This document shows positions 34,801 to 44,700 of a stretch of DNA of 64,000 bases, in pieces. The notes below the pieces were generated by a model that did not search any database, was not told where the DNA came from, and saw only the letters and a list, made by a program, of their open reading frames with translations. Source of the stretch: Panorpa germanica (taxonomy: Eukaryota > Arthropoda > Insecta > Mecoptera > Panorpidae); NCBI GenBank assembly GCA_963678705.1, contig OY783207.1:9796001-9860000 (forward strand), read 5' to 3'. Position 1 is the stretch's first letter; each line of letters starts with the position of its first letter. A program made the position numbers and the translations under genes.

Positions 34801-35327
34801 ATAACACCGACGACATTTGGCGTTTCGCAACTTCATGGCGTGTTGGAGGCAAGAAGGCGTGTGGTCGTCAACAAGAAAACTTCACGAAGGAGAAACAATG
34901 TAGCCGCCATATTAAAAAGGCCGCTACAAGATGGTGTCATTTATTAAAATCAGATAATAGCATATTTCGTTATTGTACTCGAAAATTAAATCCTGAGAAA
35001 TACGTGGATGCTTGCATAAAGGATATGTGCGAGTGTCCCACTGGTCGATGTTACTGTCATGCCTTCACAGCGTATGCACAAGAGTGTCAACGACTGGGTG
35101 CACATGTACCCGAATGGAAACGTGAAACACAATGTCACAACAACAGCAGTTGGTTTAATAATCCTAGAAAAGTAGATGTCGAGAAACGAACCATGTCCGG
35201 CAGAAATGGCCTGCATCATAGTATGGCTAGGCATTCGCCCAAAGTGCCCAAAGTTTTGATGCCCAACAAGCCGCATCTGCTTACAAGTCCCACCCATCGA
35301 AGGAAACCGCCTCCTATCTTACAATAA
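22706..35327 (+). CDS. cv-2: Crossveinless-2 / BMPER-like BMP regulator (3' seven coding exons)
   Basis: A spliced gene. Exons: 22706-22808, 28367-28543, 32812-33018, 33094-33341, 33438-33591, 34261-34716 and 34789-35327 (1884 nt, 627 codons plus stop). All phases agree. Domains in order: second half of a VWC, four full VWC modules (each ending in a CC-x-x-C pattern such as CCPTCPG and CCKTC), a VWD starting CTVFGDPHYKTFDGKF, a C8-type cysteine region, and a basic, Pro-rich tail. Five VWC modules followed by VWD is the diagnostic order of Cv-2/BMPER, secreted proteins that bind BMPs (VWC1) and Chordin and tune signalling near the receptor. The GDPH motif is the known acid-labile cleavage site of the family. 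The signal-peptide exon and first half of VWC1 should lie upstream, perhaps outside the window, and were not found. No clear TIL domain follows C8. Confidence 0.92.
23428..24066 (+). repeat. Interspersed repeat family D, copy interrupted by a MITE
   Basis: 23428-23668 and 24008-24066 together equal the continuous block at 12815-13146. The gap is filled by a family E MITE (23692-23953) and a little flanking sequence. This is a nested insertion. Confidence 0.75.
23692..23953 (+). mobile_element. MITE family E, copy 1 (nested in family D)
   Basis: The ends are CCCAGTAAACATTTTGG and the inverse CCAAATGTTTACTAGG. The interior shares TTTTTTTGTCATGAAAGAGT, TTTATCGGCTACAGATG and GTGATAGAAACGTCAC with copies at 25006-25257 and 58042-58230. 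Confidence 0.75.
24609..24730 (-). mobile_element. MITE family E, truncated inverted copy
   Basis: CCAGTAAACAATTTGGTGAA, then GTGTCCCGTTTCTATAACT and TGTAGCCGATAAAATAGACA, is the reverse complement of the family E right half. The left half is missing or decayed. Confidence 0.55.
25006..25257 (+). mobile_element. MITE family E, copy 2
   Basis: The ends are CAGTAAACATTTTGG and CCAAATTGTTTACTGGG. The 250-bp interior is nearly the same as copy 1. It sits in the same cv-2 intron about 1.1 kb from copy 1. Confidence 0.75.
25655..25870 (+). repeat. Interspersed repeat family C, copy 2
   Basis: Contains TATAAAACCTTCCTTTGGAG and the TAGTGGGGGTAGAAAAATCA run that match 7548-7905 in reverse complement and 48480-48757 in the same orientation. 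Confidence 0.5.
26475..27037. mobile_element. PIF/Harbinger-like TIR element with ORF remnant
   Basis: The ends are TTAGGCCCGGTTTTATGGTT and the inverse AACCATAAAACCGGCCCTAA, with TTA/TAA at the edges as in PIF/Harbinger targets. A 36-codon frame inside (from about 26730) reads MNFVSDLNQLSITDDEEDQ and then stops. It may be the start of a lost transposase or accessory protein, so this looks like an internally deleted derivative of about 563 bp. Confidence 0.65.
27381..27833. mobile_element. hAT-type MITE (TAGGGATGGCGATT ends), older copy
   Basis: The ends TAGGGATGGCGATTC and GATCCATCCCTA are inverted, and the interior is full of ATCGATTTTT motifs. It shares GTTTGAGATCGATCCATTGT with the element at 55011-55424, in the opposite orientation. 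Flanking 8-mers match only imperfectly, so the insertion looks older than its relative. Confidence 0.65.
28367..28543 (+). CDS. cv-2: cv-2 exon: VWC2
   Basis: A 177-nt phase 1-1 exon that encodes one complete VWC module, from GCVYKG to CCPTCPG, bounded by acceptor TGTGCTTTCCAG and donor GTTAGT. The symmetric phase means that this module could be skipped or duplicated without a frameshift. Confidence 0.92.
28571..29205 (+). mobile_element. MITE family A, copy 2, 27 bp after a cv-2 splice donor
   Basis: TAGGCTTGTGTCCTCATTTT at the left and AAGACATAGGGCCCA at the right are decayed forms of the family A ends. The interior matches copies 1, 3 and 4, plus a short extra segment (TTTACCCTCTGTCGTATGAA). 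Confidence 0.75.
29677..29704 (+). repeat. Short telomere-like hexamer tract
   Basis: CCAACCGTAACCGTAACC followed by TTAACCGCAACC has a six-base AACCGT-like period. It is too short and variable to be a telomere. A complementary-looking GGTAACGGTGAACGG run lies at about 30930-30950. Confidence 0.4.
29871..30409. mobile_element. Possible TIR element (CATTCCCACT ends)
   Basis: TAAGCCCCATTCCCACTT at the left and GAGTGGGAATGACACTTTA at the right are imperfect inverses. A related single end (TAAAGTATCATTCCCACTT) lies at about 58717. The block TTAATAACAATTAGTAAT recurs at 44224. Confidence 0.45.
31222..31711. mobile_element. TIR element (GTCGCACACTGCAAGCGTATT ends)
   Basis: GTCGCACACTGCAAGCGTAT at the left matches the reverse complement of ATACGCTTGCAGTGTGCGAC at the right. 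A third, shortened version of the motif (CTCGCACACTACAAGCGA) lies inside near 31323. The 490-bp element is in a cv-2 intron and is non-coding. Confidence 0.7.
32812..33018 (+). CDS. cv-2: cv-2 exon: VWC3
   Basis: The exon runs from GCFING to a linker after CCMKCRG and ends in phase 1 at donor GTAAGC. It includes a typical C-x-C-x(7)-C pattern (CKCSNKRLTC) and the CCMKC end of the module. The next intron is only 75 bp. Confidence 0.92.
33094..33341 (+). CDS. cv-2: cv-2 exon: VWC4 and start of VWC5
   Basis: VWC4 runs from SECVFRP to ACCKTCPP. A linker and the first residues of VWC5 (CISG, then NKTYQ) follow. The exon must end in phase 0 after CAG at 33341. The following bases are GCGAGT, so a GC donor is inferred, because no GT in the right phase occurs before the stop at 33390. 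Confidence 0.85.
33342..33437 (+). other. cv-2: Probable GC-AG intron (96 bp)
   Basis: The donor CAG|GCGAGT differs from a strong U1 site only at the second intron base. The acceptor is TTAGGCAG. Joining gives the continuous VWC reading TYQ-DGDSWK. A GT two codons downstream (GTGAAG) would be in phase 1 and shift the frame. Confidence 0.75.
33438..33591 (+). CDS. cv-2: cv-2 exon: rest of VWC5
   Basis: Reads DGDSWKIDACKSCICQ at the start and QCCPKC near the end, then a phase 1 donor GTAAGT. It completes the fifth VWC module just before the VWD. Confidence 0.92.
33592..34260 (+). other. cv-2: cv-2 intron with a family B MITE end fragment
   Basis: A 669-bp intron. At 34039-34100 it carries an orphan end of MITE family B (TGCGACATCCAACATTTATA). 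The two short open frames here are intronic. Confidence 0.7.
34261..34716 (+). CDS. cv-2: cv-2 exon: VWD domain with GDPH cleavage motif
   Basis: A single 456-nt exon encodes most of the VWD. It opens with CTVFGDPHYKTFDG and closes with the hallmark KLCGLCGNFN and a GDDLTT segment. In Cv-2 and BMPER the Asp-Pro bond of GDPH is cleaved and the halves stay disulfide-linked. The motif is intact here, so processing is likely. The minus-strand frame at 34364-34648 is its shadow. Confidence 0.94.
34789..35327 (+). CDS. cv-2: cv-2 terminal exon: end of VWD, C8 region, basic tail
   Basis: The reading is GKILNNTDDIWRFATSWRVG, then a C8-like cysteine region (ACGRQ, CSRH, WCHLL, YCTRKL, CIKDMCEC, CYCHAF and YAQEC), then about 50 basic, Pro-rich residues to TAA at 35325-35327. 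No compact TIL-like module is evident after C8. Confidence 0.92.
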
Positions 35328-36661
35328 ATTGACTAGTCAAAGAAAAAAGTAAATGAAAAGAATATTAAAGGGTTTTTATTAGTTTAAATAGGAAATGGAA
35401 GAACAATAAAGTATCTGTAATTTGTTAACATTATTTTAGATAAAAACTTTCATCTATTTCGGACGGTCGCAAATATGAGATAAATTGCAGAGCTACTATT
35501 AAATTGGTCAAACTTTTAATGTTGGAAATATTAAATGACCAATTGGAAATGTCGAAGTGAGATATAAATTAATTTAAATTAATAGTTCTTGGAATAATTG
35601 TACTTATTATTATAGTGATTTATTTGCATTAAAGTAAAACAGGTGATTTAATAGAATATCTAAATTTTAGATTAAGTTGTAAAATAGTTTCGCCGTTAAA
35701 AGATCTGAAACGAATTATCGAAATTAATTAAAAACGAATGTTCTTGTGTAATTTTGAATGAATTTAAAAAAAAATGAAACACTCTTATTTGTGTATTAAA
35801 ATTAGTATATATGTTATATTATTCCGTGTAGACCAGGTCAGAGCCGGTTCAGACCGGCCCGGCCGTGTTCTAAATGTTGTAACTGTTGAAAGTATGCCAT
35901 AATTATTTTTATTAAAGAAGAAATATATTTTATAATTATTTTTGTACATAATAAAATGAAATTATCTTAAAAAAGTATTATTTTATAGATCTTAATTTTA
36001 TATGTTAATTATATTTAAGACAAAGCATTGAAGGAGCTACAGATAATGTAATATAATTTATTTATCAATGCGCAAATAGCAATTTGTAATTAGGGTTAAA
36101 AACTTAAGGATGTTCAAATGCATTACGTTAATTATATTACCAAAGAGTCGTAACAAATGTTTCATATTCTGTTTGGCTGACTTTCTGTCTGACTTCGAGT
36201 ATGGAAATTTGTTAGTTTAAAATTATGTAATAACAAATCGAAGGATCTCTTAAATTTAAAGAAATAATGCATTTAATATAAAAATTATCGCCCTCCTTAA
36301 AAATCCTTATTAGTTTTTGACAAGTTAATTTTATTATATTGGATATGTATTTTAATAAGATGATAAAATTTGAACAAATATTTTATAAAATGTTAAAAAC
36401 GGTATATTAATTATAATTAATAAATTATTATAGTTGTTCCTATTTAATAGATATTTTAATCGTATTTCAAATTTTGTTTTATAATATAATTTTGTAATAT
36501 TTATTGTAAATGTTTTAAGTAAGCTAAATTTTTATTTCATTATATAACATGAATAAATAATTTGTATAACAATTTAATTTGACTTTTTTTATAAAAAATG
36601 TTTTACCTAAAACCTGAATCCCTCTTCTCTCTTCTTTCAATAAAGCACACGGCATTTTTTT
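35328..36661 (+). other. cv-2 3' flank
   Basis: A canonical AATAAA lies at 35405-35410, about 80 bp past the stop, and later ATTAAA/AATAAA variants occur up to 36.6 kb, so the exact 3' end is uncertain. The rest is AT-rich with no gene. Confidence 0.5.
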
Positions 36662-39600
36662 GATTTTAAGAAGGTTATAGCCTTGTTTAATCTCGAAAAT
36701 TAAGAAAATATTAGTTTTTGCAAACTTTGAAACACTGAATTTTTTAAGATTTTAAGAAGGTTATAGCCTTGTTTCATCTCGAAAATTAAGAAAAAATTAG
36801 TTTTTCCAAACTTTGAAACAATGAATTTCCTTAGATTTTAAGAAGGTTATAGCCTTGTTTCATCTCGAAAATTAAGAAAAAATTAGTTTTTCCAAACTTT
36901 GAAACAATGAATTTCTTTAGGTTTTAAGAAGGTTATAGCCTTGTTTCATCTCGAAAATTAAGAAAAAATTAGTTTTTCCAAACTTTGAAACAATGAATTT
37001 CTTTAGATTTTAAGAAGGTACTCTTGTTTCATCTCGAAAATTAAGAGAAAATTAGTTTTTTCAAACTTTGAAACGTTGAATTTTTTAAGATTTTAAGAAG
37101 GTTATAGCCTTGTTTCATCTCGAAAATTAAGAAAAAATTAGTTTTTGCAAACTTTGAAACAATGAATTTCTTTAGATTTTAAGAAGGTACTCTTGTTTCA
37201 TCTCGAAAATTAAGAGAAAATTAGTTTTTTCAAACTTTGAAACGTTGAATTTTTTAAGATTTTAAGAAGGTTATAGCCTTGTTTCATCTCGAAAATTAAG
37301 AAAAAATTAGTTTTTGCAAACTTTGAAACAATGAATTTCTTTAGATTTTAAGAAGGTACTCTTGTTTCATCTCGAAAATTAAGAGAAAATTAGTTTTTTC
37401 AAACTTTGAAACGTTGAATTTTTTAAGATTTTAAGAAGGTTATAGCCTTGTTTCATCTCGAAAATTAAGAAAAAATTAGTTTTTGCAAACTTTGAAACGT
37501 TGAATTTTTTAAGATTTTAAGAAGGTTATAGCCTTGTTTCATCTCGAAAATTAAGAATAAATTAGTTTTTGCAAACTTTGAAACGCTGAATTTTTTAAGA
37601 TTTTAAGAAGGTTATAGCCTTGTTTCATCTCGAAAATTAAGAAAAAATTAGTTTTTGCAAACTTTGAAACGTTGAATTTTTTAAGATTTTAAGAAGGTTA
37701 TAGCCTTGTTTCATCTCGAAAATTAAGAAAAAATTAGTTTTTGCAAACTTTGAAACGCTGAATTTTTTAAGATTTTAAGAAGGTTATAGCCTTGTTTCAT
37801 CTCGAAAATTAAGAAAAAATTAGTTTTTCCAAACTTTGAAACAATGAATTTCTTTAGATTTTAAGAAGGTTATAGCCTTGTTTCATCTCGAAAATTAAGA
37901 AAAAATTAGTTTTTGCAAACTTTGAAACGTTGAATTTTTTAAGATTTTAAGAAGGTTATAGCCTTGTTTCATCTCGAAAATTAAGAAAAAATTAGTTTTT
38001 GCAAACTTTGAAACGCTGAATTTTTTAAGATTTTAAGAAGGTTATAGCCTTGTTTCATCTCGAAAATTAAGAAAAAATTAGTTTTTCCAAACTTTGAAAC
38101 AATGAATTTCCTTAGATTTTAAGAAGGTTATAGCCTTGTTTCATCTCGAAAATTAAGAAAAAATTAGTTTTTGCAAACTTTGAAACGCTGAATTTTTTAA
38201 GATTTTAAGAAGGTTATAGCCTTGTTTCATCTCGAAAATTAAGAAAAAATTAGTTTTTCCAAACTTTGAAACAATGAATTTCTTTAGATTTTAAGAAGGT
38301 TATAGCCTTGTTTCATCTCGAAAATTAAGAAAAAATTAGTTTTTGCAAACTTTGAAACAATGAATTTCCTTAGATTTTAAGAAGGTTATAGCCTTGTTTC
38401 ATCTCGAAAATTAAGAAAAAATTAGTTTTTGCAAACTTTGAAACAATGAATTTCTTTAGATTTTAAGAAGGTTATAGCCTTGTTTCATCTCGAAAATTAA
38501 GAAAAAATTAGTTTTTCCAAACTTTGAAACAATGAATTTCCTTAGATTTTAAGAAGGTTATAGCCTTGTTTCATCTCGAAAATTAAGAAAAAATTAGTTT
38601 TTGCAAACTTTGAAACGCTGAATTTTTTAAGATTTTAAGAAGGTTATAGCCTTGTTTCATCTCGAAAATTAAGAAAAAATTAGTTTTTCCAAACTTTGAA
38701 ACAATGAATTTCCTTAGATTTTAAGAAGGTTATAGCCTTGTTTCATCTCGAAAATTAAGAAAAAATTAGTTTTTGCAAACTTTGAAACAATGAATTTCTT
38801 TAGATTTTAAGAAGGTTATAGCCTTGTTTCATCTCGAAAATTAAGAAAAAATTAGTTTTTGCAAACTTTGAAACGCTGAATTTTTTAAGATTTTAAGAAG
38901 GTTATAGCCTTGTTTCATCTCGAAAATTAAGAAAAAATTAGTTTTTGCAAACTTTGAAACAATGAATTTCTTTAGATTTTAAGAAGGTTATAGCCTTGTT
39001 TCATCTCGAAAATTAAGAAAAAATTAGTTTTTGCAAACTTTGAAACAATGAATTTCTTTAGATTTTAAGAAGGTACTCTTGTTTCATCTCGAAAATTAAG
39101 AGAAAATTAGTTTTTTCAAACTTTGAAACGTTGAATTTTTTAAGATTTTAAGAAGGTTATAGCCTTGTTTCATCTCGAAAATTAAGAAAAAATTAGTTTT
39201 TCCAAACTTTGAAACAATGAATTTCCTTAGATTTTAAGAAGGTTATAGCCTTGTTTCATCTCGAAAATTAAGAAAAAATTAGTTTTTGCAAACTTTGAAA
39301 CGCTGAATTTTTTAAGATTTTAAGAAGGTTATAGCCTTGTTTCATCTCGAAAATTAAGAAAAAATTAGTTTTTCCAAACTTTGAAACAATGAATTTCCTT
39401 AGATTTTAAGAAGGTTATAGCCTTGTTTCATCTCGAAAATTAAGAAAAAATTAGTTTTTGCAAACTTTGAAACAATGAATTTCTTTAGATTTTAAGAAGG
39501 TTATAGCCTTGTTTCATCTCGAAAATTAAGAAAAAATTAGTTTTTGCAAACTTTGAAACGCTGAATTTTTTAAGATTTTAAGAAGGTTATAGCCTTGTTT

Positions 39601-41418
39601 CATCTCGAAAATTAAGAAAAAATTAGTTTTTGCAAACTTTGAAACAATGAATTTCTTTAGATTTTAAGAAGGTTATAGCCTTGTTTCATCTCGAAAATTA
39701 AGAAAAAATTAGTTTTTGCAAACTTTGAAACGCTGAATTTTTTAAGATTTTAAGAAGGTTATAGCCTTGTTTCATCTCGAAAATTAAGAAAAAATTAGTT
39801 TTTGCAAACTTTGAAACAATGAATTTCTTTAGATTTTAAGAAGGTTATAGCCTTGTTTCATCTCGAAAATTAAGAAAAAATTAGTTTTTGCAAACTTTGA
39901 AACAATGAATTTCTTTAGATTTTAAGAAGGTTATAGCCTTGTTTCATCTCGAAAATTAAGAAAAAATTAGTTTTTGCAAACTTTGAAACAATGAATTTCT
40001 TTAGGTTTTAAGAAGGTTATAGCCTTGTTTCATCTCGAAAATTAAGAAAAAATTAGTTTTTGCAAACTTTGAAACAATGAATTTCTTTAGATTTTAAGAA
40101 GGTTATAGCCTTGTTTCATCTCGAAAATTAAGAAAAAATTAGTTTTTGCAAACTTTGAAACAATGAATTTCTTTAGGTTTTAAGAAGGTTATAGCCTTGT
40201 TTCATCTCGAAAATTAAGAAAAAATTAGTTTTTGCAAACTTTGAAACAATGAATTTCTTTAGATTTTAAGAAGGTTATAGCCTTGTTTCATCTCGAAAAT
40301 TAAGAAAAAATTAGTTTTTCCAAACTTTGAAACAATGAATTTCTTTAGATTTTAAGAAGGTTATAGCCTTGTTTCATCTCGAAAATTAAGAAAAAATTAG
40401 TTTTTCCAAACTTTGAAACAATGAATTTCTTTAGATTTTAAGAAGGTTATAGCCTTGTTTCATCTCGAAAATTAAGAAAAAATTAGTTTTTGCAAACTTT
40501 GAAACAATGAATTTCTTTAGATTTTAAGAAGGTACTCTTGTTTCATCTCGAAAATTAAGAGAAAATTAGTTTTTTCAAACTTTGAAACGTTGAATTTTTT
40601 AAGATTTTAAGAAGGTTATAGCCTTGTTTCATCTCGAAAATTAAGAAAAAATTAGTTTTTGCAAACTTTGAAACGTTGAATTTTTTTAGATTTTAAGAAG
40701 GTTATATAGCCTTGTTTAATCACAAAAATTAAAAAAAAATTAGTTTTTGCAAACTTTGAAACAATGAATTTCCTTAGATTTTAAGAAGGTTATAGCCTTG
40801 TTTCATCTCGAAAATTAAGAAAAAATTAGTTTTTCCAAACTTTGAAACAATGAATTTCTTTAGGTTTTAAGAAGGTTATAGCCTTGTTTCATCTCGAAAA
40901 TTAAGAAAAAATTAGTTTTTGCAAACTTTGAAACAATGAATTTCTTTAGATTTTAAGAAGGTTATAGCCTTGTTTCATCTCGAAAATTAAGAAAAAATTA
41001 GTTTTTCCAAACTTTGAAACAATGAATTTCTTTAGATTTTAAGAAGGTTATAGCCTTGTTTCATCTCGAAAATTAAGAAAAAATTAGTTTTTGCAAACTT
41101 TGAAACAATGAATTTCTTTAGATTTTAAGAAGGTACTCTTGTTTCATCTCGAAAATTAAGAGAAAATTAGTTTTTTCAAACTTTGAAACGTTGAATTTTT
41201 TAAGATTTTAAGAAGGTTATAGCCTTGTTTCATCTCGAAAATTAAGAAAAAATTAGTTTTTGCAAACTTTGAAACGCTGAATTTTTTAAGATTTTAAGAA
41301 GGTTATAGCCTTGTTTAATCACTAAAATTAAGAAAATATTTGTTTTTGCAAACTTTGAAAAACTGAATTTTTTAAGATTTTAAGAAGGTTATTCTTTTGT
41401 TTCATCTCGAAAATTAAT
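36662..41418. repeat. 86-bp satellite array, 56 units, with 83-bp marker variants
   Basis: Spacing of the GGTTATAGCC landmark is exactly 86 bp over almost the whole array, starting at 36673. In six units GGTTATAGCCTTG is replaced by GGTACTCTTG (83 bp), at 37017, 37186, 37355, 39072, 40531 and 41132. Each of these is followed by AAGAGAAAATTAG and a TTGAATTTTTTAAG end. The intervals fit whole units (for example 1717 = 83 + 19x86 and 1459 = 83 + 16x86). One unit has a +2 insertion (TTATATAGCC, near 40700). Edge units are the most diverged, and a degenerate half unit follows at 41448-41495. Units also alternate in a TTTGCAAAC or TTTCCAAAC variant and in AATGAATTTC versus GCTGAATTTT ends. Confidence 0.97.
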
Positions 41419-41678
41419 AATTAAATAATTTTGAAATATATTATTGGACATCTCTGCTAGTTTCCATCTCGAAAATATATTTTTTGCAAACTTTAAAATA
41501 CAAAAGAAAAATATATGGATTGTTGCGCCTGATATGATGCAACATCTTTTACATTAAAAACTAATATAGTTACTGTTTCATAGATGGCGCATATTAGCAG
41601 ATATTTAAACCGAAGCCAGCGAAATATGCCAGCGAATATTGAAATAAACAAATAAAACAAGGAATAAAGAATAATATA

Positions 41679-41684
41679 TTTATT
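41679..41684 (-). terminator. Polyadenylation signal of the downstream NRF-6-like gene
   Basis: The minus strand reads AATAAA about 70 bp beyond the TAA of the gene whose last exon starts at 41754. The satellite array begins less than 300 bp further on. Confidence 0.55.
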
Positions 41685-41753
41685 TTTATGATATAAAATA
41701 TACATATGTATATATAAATTAAACATCAACATTCAACGTTCATATAGAGTCTA

Positions 41754-44700
41754 TTACTTGAGTATTACTTTGGATTTTCTTAGCCATAAGTTTCCTGCAT
41801 TCAGTATAGGGATTTCAAACAGCAGAGTCCACAACACAGAAATGGAAGACACCAGTCCCACCTCGCCGCAGAAAATGTTATACTGTTAAAACAAGAAAAT
41901 TTTAATTAGAAAGATTAATTACGAGGTAACATCTGAACTAACAATTTTGAAACTCACAAATTCTATAAGCGTGAGATGTCTGTCTTGCGTCTGCGATTTA
42001 TTTACTAGGTATTGTACTGAAGAATGAATCAAATACATACAATAAGAAAGTCTACTTAATATCTGCCATATAGATAGAGACAGAAACCAATTGAAGCAAC
42101 CTGGAAAAGAATAACTTCAATTAGGCATCTATTTAAATAATTTTCAATATCAGCAGAAACCGGTTCAGCTACTCTACTTTTTACATCAACCACATTCTTT
42201 AACCAAATCTTTAAAAAAGTGGTTTCAAGCTGGAACTACCTTAAACAATGGGCTTGTGTCCTCATTTTCTAGTGGTCGATTTTTCAATTGTTGATTGAAA
42301 TTGATGTTAATAAATGAGTATTGGCGTGTCTATTTTATTAAATATCTAAATGTTGAAGGAGATATAGTAATTAAAAATTTAAATTGTAGTTTTAGCGCTA
42401 GAAATGGTCGGCCATATTTTTATGACGTGAAATGCATTTTACCGTCAGTTATTTGTTGATTAGGTCAGTCCTGTGGTAATGTTCTGTAGCTGTTGGTAGT
42501 TAAATAATCAAGTAAAGTCAAAGAATAATAAGTTTTTATTTTATTTAACCCTGCTAAGGCAGACATAATATTGAAATTTGATTGTTCTTTGAAATAGCTG
42601 TAAATAATATTTGATATTTTGATATATAAATACATATAGCAGAGATTTATTTGAGATTTGATATGATTTGAGGTTCTAGTAACCCACTCTATCAATATAG
42701 AGTACACTTTTATAGAAATTAAGGCATAGGACACAAGCCCATTATACAATTACCTCCATATCCATTATGACAAGAAAATATCATCCAGGCAATGCAGATG
42801 GACCAAATATGTCTGGTTATAACTTTAGTAGCACTCAAGAAGTACTGCATATAAAGCATAGTTAAGAACGCTGCAGTCCAACCAACTATGTTCACAATCT
42901 GAAATATTAAAGTAACATAAACAAAAGGTGCATACTCTGTTTAATGTACCGCAATAACTTTTAACTTTTACAATAAAAATTTAAATGGAGTGGTGAATGA
43001 ACAAACTACTGTTGCAGTACTGCAGACTTATTACTGTGTTACTTACCGGGTGAAGTGGCAGGTGTAAATGGTTCATGAAGCATCCCAACACGATCCCAAT
43101 CAACCATGGTCCAAATCTAGTATGGGTCCAATACTGTGCAAACTTATCTTCCTTACTAAATACCAAAAATATCAATACGGTAAGACATACGATCAATAAA
43201 AGGTAACAAAAATCCGCCGTATTACGCACTAGTTCTCCTCTGATTTGAACTTAATGACAATCGATGCTGTAATCAATACTGCGATCCAACACAGTCCTCT
43301 TTTAGGATATTTTCTGAGAGGCAGAAGAACAAATGGAGATAATATGAAGAGCTGCATATCAGCGGAAAGATACCAAGTTGCTGTGATGCACTAAAATAAA
43401 ATTAAAATTAACACTTATAATTCAATTGTGCTACATTTTTTACATTCCAGGTAGAAAATGTAAAGCTTTAATTAACTTGTAGTAAAACCTTTGTCCATGG
43501 TCTCATTAAGAGTCATATTATCATTAAAAGACGTTCAGAAACCGGATTCGATCCCAGGTCTACCTTTTAGTACTATCTACTACCGTTTATGGGCTTGTGT
43601 CCTATGTATTTATTTCTATAAAAGTGTACTATATATTGATAAAGTGGGTTACTAGAACCTCAAATGTTCAATTATTTTTTAATAACTCCTTATATGTTAA
43701 GAGATATTAACAATTAAAAAAGTCATTTTGTCTCTTTAATTATTAAAGGGATTCAACGTTGTACACATTCCAAGTGCATGTGACATCACAATCTTACAGC
43801 TCTTACATCTCTAAAATTATGTATCAAAATATCAAATATTATTTACAGCTATTTCGAGGAACACTAAAATTTCAATATTATGTTTGCCGTAACAGGGTTA
43901 AATAAAATATAAACATATTCTTTGATTTGAATTGATTGTTTCGACTACCAACAGCTACAAAACATTACCACAGCACTGACCTAATCAACATATAATGTCA
44001 GTTATAAAATGCATTTCACGTCATACAAATGGCCGACCATTTCCAACGCTAAAACTACAATTCAAATTTTTAATTGCTACATCTCCGTCAACATTTAGAT
44101 ATTTTAAAAAATGACACGCCAATATACATTTAATAACATCAATTTCAATCAACATATTAAAAATCGACCACTAAAAAATGAGGACACAAGCCCATTGAAC
44201 TAGTAGTTCGACAAAATGCTGCTTTTAATAACAATTAGTAATGGAAGTTCTTTTTACTTCTTTATTTTTGACAAATCAGGGTACGTTGTTTCATGATTTT
44301 TCTTACCATACTCTTGACGTTGAAATAGTTTTGTATATATAACAATCCTGACCACCAGTATATCTCACACTTTCTATTATTTACGATATTTCCAAGAAGT
44401 GTCACTTGAAGAAGAATCACCGCAGCGTATGGCCCAGTCAAACGTATGTAGCGTTGAATATAGAATTTTATAATCGATAAAAATTCAATATTCTTAATGG
44501 CGCTGAACGATTTATAAATCATGAGCCCACTTATGAGGAAGAAAGTGTCCACCGAATACGACCTCCTGTCGAAAAAGAAATTCAAAGGCGATTTAACCAC
44601 CTGCAAAATATTCAGCAATCATTTTATTTTGAACTTTTTCTTTTAGAAAGAAATAATTTATCAAAAATCTGAGTTTCTGCTAGAGACATCTATTGAAGAG

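Noticed and set aside
34986-35297. 103-codon minus-strand frame
   Set aside because: Antisense shadow of the cv-2 terminal exon.
36662-41418. CRISPR-like array
   Set aside because: Units are contiguous 86-bp tandem repeats with no variable spacers, in eukaryotic DNA; it is a satellite.
43535-43565. B-box-like GGATTCGATCC in an intron of NRF-6-like gene 1
   Set aside because: No matching A box or fold upstream.
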